Shown here: one piece after another, positions 5,889 to 7,110 of the stretch | Numbering within the stretch: the stretch's first letter is position 1 | Layout of the letters: each line of letters opens with the position of its first letter | From: an uncultured euryarchaeote | GTDB taxonomy: Archaea > Thermoplasmatota > Poseidoniia > Poseidoniales > Poseidoniaceae | Direction of reading: 5' to 3' | Length of the DNA stretch: 7,110 nt | Assembly: GCA_937897005.1 (NCBI GenBank) | Contig: CALCOQ010000033.1 | Span: forward strand, 1-7,110 | Position numbers and translations under genes: made by a program | Notes under the pieces: generated by a model | Told to the model about the DNA's origin: nothing | The model's database searches: none | Seen by the model: the letters and a program-made list of their open reading frames with translations, nothing else

Positions 5889-7054
5889 TATGCCTCACTT
5901 TCCAAGGCTTGAGAACGAAGCCCTTCAAGAACCGCTTCGACTTTGTCCATCCCTCGCGAGATATCATCCCTGCCGATGGTGTAAGCGAATCTCAAATGCC
6001 CTTCTCCAGAACTACCGAATGCAGAACCTGGGGAACAAAGAACTCCTCCTTTCAGCAACTCGATGGCCAAATCCTCAGAATTCATTCCCGGAACAACAAC
6101 CTTGGGGAAGACATAGAACGCACCCTCTGGAACGTGGCAGGAGACGAAGGGCATCGCGTTCAGCCGCCTGCATATCAAGTCGCGACGAGTCTTGAATTCA
6201 GCAGCCATCTTCGAGGGATAATCAGAAGCCGCTTCAAAGGCCTCGAGGACTGCATACTGCATGGCATCATTCGAACATGCAGTGACATAATACTGCAACT
6301 TGACTATCTGTGTCATCGCCTCAAGATTGGTCGACATGATGTAGCCGATTCTCCAACCGGTCATGGCGAAGGTCTTGGAAAATGAATTGATGAGTAATAT
6401 CTGTTCATATCCAGTTCCCATGAATGAAACATGGTCACCCGAATACACGATGCGGTCGTAGACTTCATCGCTGATGATCCACAGGTCATGGCGCGCTGCG
6501 AAATCGAGAAGTTCATCTCGCTGTTCAGCACTCAATGTAGCACCTGTGGGATTGCTCGGAAAATTGTACAGAATGGCCTTGGTGTTCTCATCAACCAGTG
6601 CTTCAAGGTCTGATATCTGCGGAATGAACTCATGTTCGAACAAACAGGGGTAAAAGCGCGATTCTCCTCCACAAATAGTGACATCAGGACCGTAGAGTGG
6701 AAAATATGGCTCAGGTAGAAGAACATTATCTCCAGGGTTGACAAGGGCCATGAAACAATTGAGTAGAGCATTGGTTCCACTCATCGTCATACAGACATTG
6801 TTTTCATCCATTCCAGACTGATATGGAGCCCATGATTCTGCAATCCTCTTACGGAGTGTTGGCAAGCCTGCAGTAGTGGTGTACTTGTTGTGGCCTGCCT
6901 TCATTGCTCTGGTCATCGCTTCGATGGCAACCTCTGGTGGTTGGAAGTCAGGCTCACCAAGGCCAAAGGAAATGACATCCCCTCCAGCCATGTCGAACAT
7001 CTTACGCACACCGGTTGGCTGTATGCCCAATACTCTGTCGGCGTAGCCACGCAT
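5888..7054 (-). CDS. PLP-dependent class I/II aminotransferase (aspartate aminotransferase-like, fold type I)
   Basis: A complete 388-residue cytosolic enzyme that moves an amino group from an amino acid to a 2-oxo acid using pyridoxal phosphate. Family landmarks are in order: GLGEPDF (31-37) near the substrate entrance, YTTTAGLPTLR (58-68), SNPTG with Asn168, SDEVYD (195-200) with Asp196 pairing with the PLP ring nitrogen and Tyr199 its oxygen, NSFSKTFAMTGWRIGY (223-238) with Lys227 as the Schiff-base lysine and Arg235 contacting the phosphate, and LRFAYT (354-359) with Arg355 expected to hold the substrate carboxylate. Length is normal for the archaeal aspartate/aromatic aminotransferase group. 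Exact substrate (aspartate, aromatic, alanine or other) cannot be read from these motifs. All key residues are present, so it should be active. The ATG has only a poor AGGT immediately before it, so the mRNA may be leaderless. It is probably the first gene of an operon with the three-TM protein. Confidence 0.97.
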   Translation of the reverse strand: MRGYADRVLGIQPTGVRKMFDMAGGDVISFGLGEPDFQPPEVAIEAMTRAMKAGHNKYTTTAGLPTLRKRIAESWAPYQSGMDENNVCMTMSGTNALLNCFMALVNPGDNVLLPEPYFPLYGPDVTICGGESRFYPCLFEHEFIPQISDLEALVDENTKAILYNFPSNPTGATLSAEQRDELLDFAARHDLWIISDEVYDRIVYSGDHVSFMGTGYEQILLINSFSKTFAMTGWRIGYIMSTNLEAMTQIVKLQYYVTACSNDAMQYAVLEAFEAASDYPSKMAAEFKTRRDLICRRLNAMPFVSCHVPEGAFYVFPKVVVPGMNSEDLAIELLKGGVLCSPGSAFGSSGEGHLRFAYTIGRDDISRGMDKVEAVLEGLRSQALESEA

Positions 7055-7110
7055 GACCTATGGCAGGACGGATGAGGATATCAATACGACCGCAAGAAAC
7101 CACTGTTTCA
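7055..7110 (-). promoter_or_regulatory. Possible promoter upstream of the aminotransferase
   Basis: Non-coding as far as the window shows. On the minus strand GTATTGATATC lies about 23-33 bases before the ATG, the spacing expected of an archaeal TATA box for a leaderless transcript. The match is weak and could be chance. Confidence 0.25.

Noticed and set aside
5551..5967. 138-codon minus-strand open frame spanning the aminotransferase/three-TM junction
   Set aside because: It overlaps the end of a certain aminotransferase in another frame and lacks the membrane and Cys pattern seen in the 5250-5876 frame.
5909..6385. 158-codon plus-strand open frame
   Set aside because: Antisense to the C-terminal half of the aminotransferase, which carries every expected catalytic motif.
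1..7110. CRISPR array, tRNA/rRNA genes, insertion sequence or att sites
   Set aside because: No regularly spaced repeats, no tRNA-like or rRNA-like segments in the short gaps, no transposase or integrase motifs, and no flanking direct repeats seen. Almost all sequence is accounted for by six genes.

Overview
This window is archaeal. The clearest sign is a group II chaperonin (thermosome) N-terminus at the left edge. It is supported by Shine-Dalgarno-like sites matching the archaeal 16S tail, GTG starts, and a large sequon-rich secreted protein with a single C-terminal anchor. Balanced base composition, tight packing, giant anchored beta-sandwich surface proteins and a Cys-Tyr form of the chaperonin GDGTT motif suggest a planktonic Thermoplasmatota lineage such as Marine Group II (Poseidoniales). 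That placement is inference from memory of the group, not something a search was run for.

Layout, left to right. (1) 1-541, minus strand: thermosome subunit, first 180 codons, cut by the window edge. (2) 592-3921, minus strand: a 1109-residue cell-surface protein with signal peptide, N-terminal beta region, jelly-roll-like domain, about five Ig-like/CARDB-type domains, one membrane segment and a proline/alanine-rich cytoplasmic tail ending in a compact aromatic motif. (3) 3922-4082: divergent intergenic region with a perfect 7-bp inverted repeat. (4) 4083-5249, plus strand: a six-TM protein of unknown function with a strongly acidic C-terminal tail. (5) 5250-5876, minus strand: a three-TM protein with a CC...CxxC putative zinc site, tail-to-tail with gene 4 with no base between the two stop codons. 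(6) 5888-7054, minus strand: a complete class I/II PLP-dependent aminotransferase, 11 bases upstream of gene 5 and probably co-transcribed with it. (7) 7055-7110: non-coding upstream sequence.

The surface protein and thermosome lie on one strand 50 bases apart and may share a transcript. The six-TM protein is fired divergently from the surface-protein promoter region, so the two could be co-regulated, but nothing in the sequence proves a shared job. The aminotransferase is ordinary metabolism. There are no tRNA or rRNA genes, CRISPR arrays, insertion sequences or other signs of mobile DNA. I see no obvious defence or otherwise novel multi-gene system. The most unusual points are the chaperonin motif substitution, the architecture of the surface protein and its tail motif, and the two unrecognised membrane proteins.
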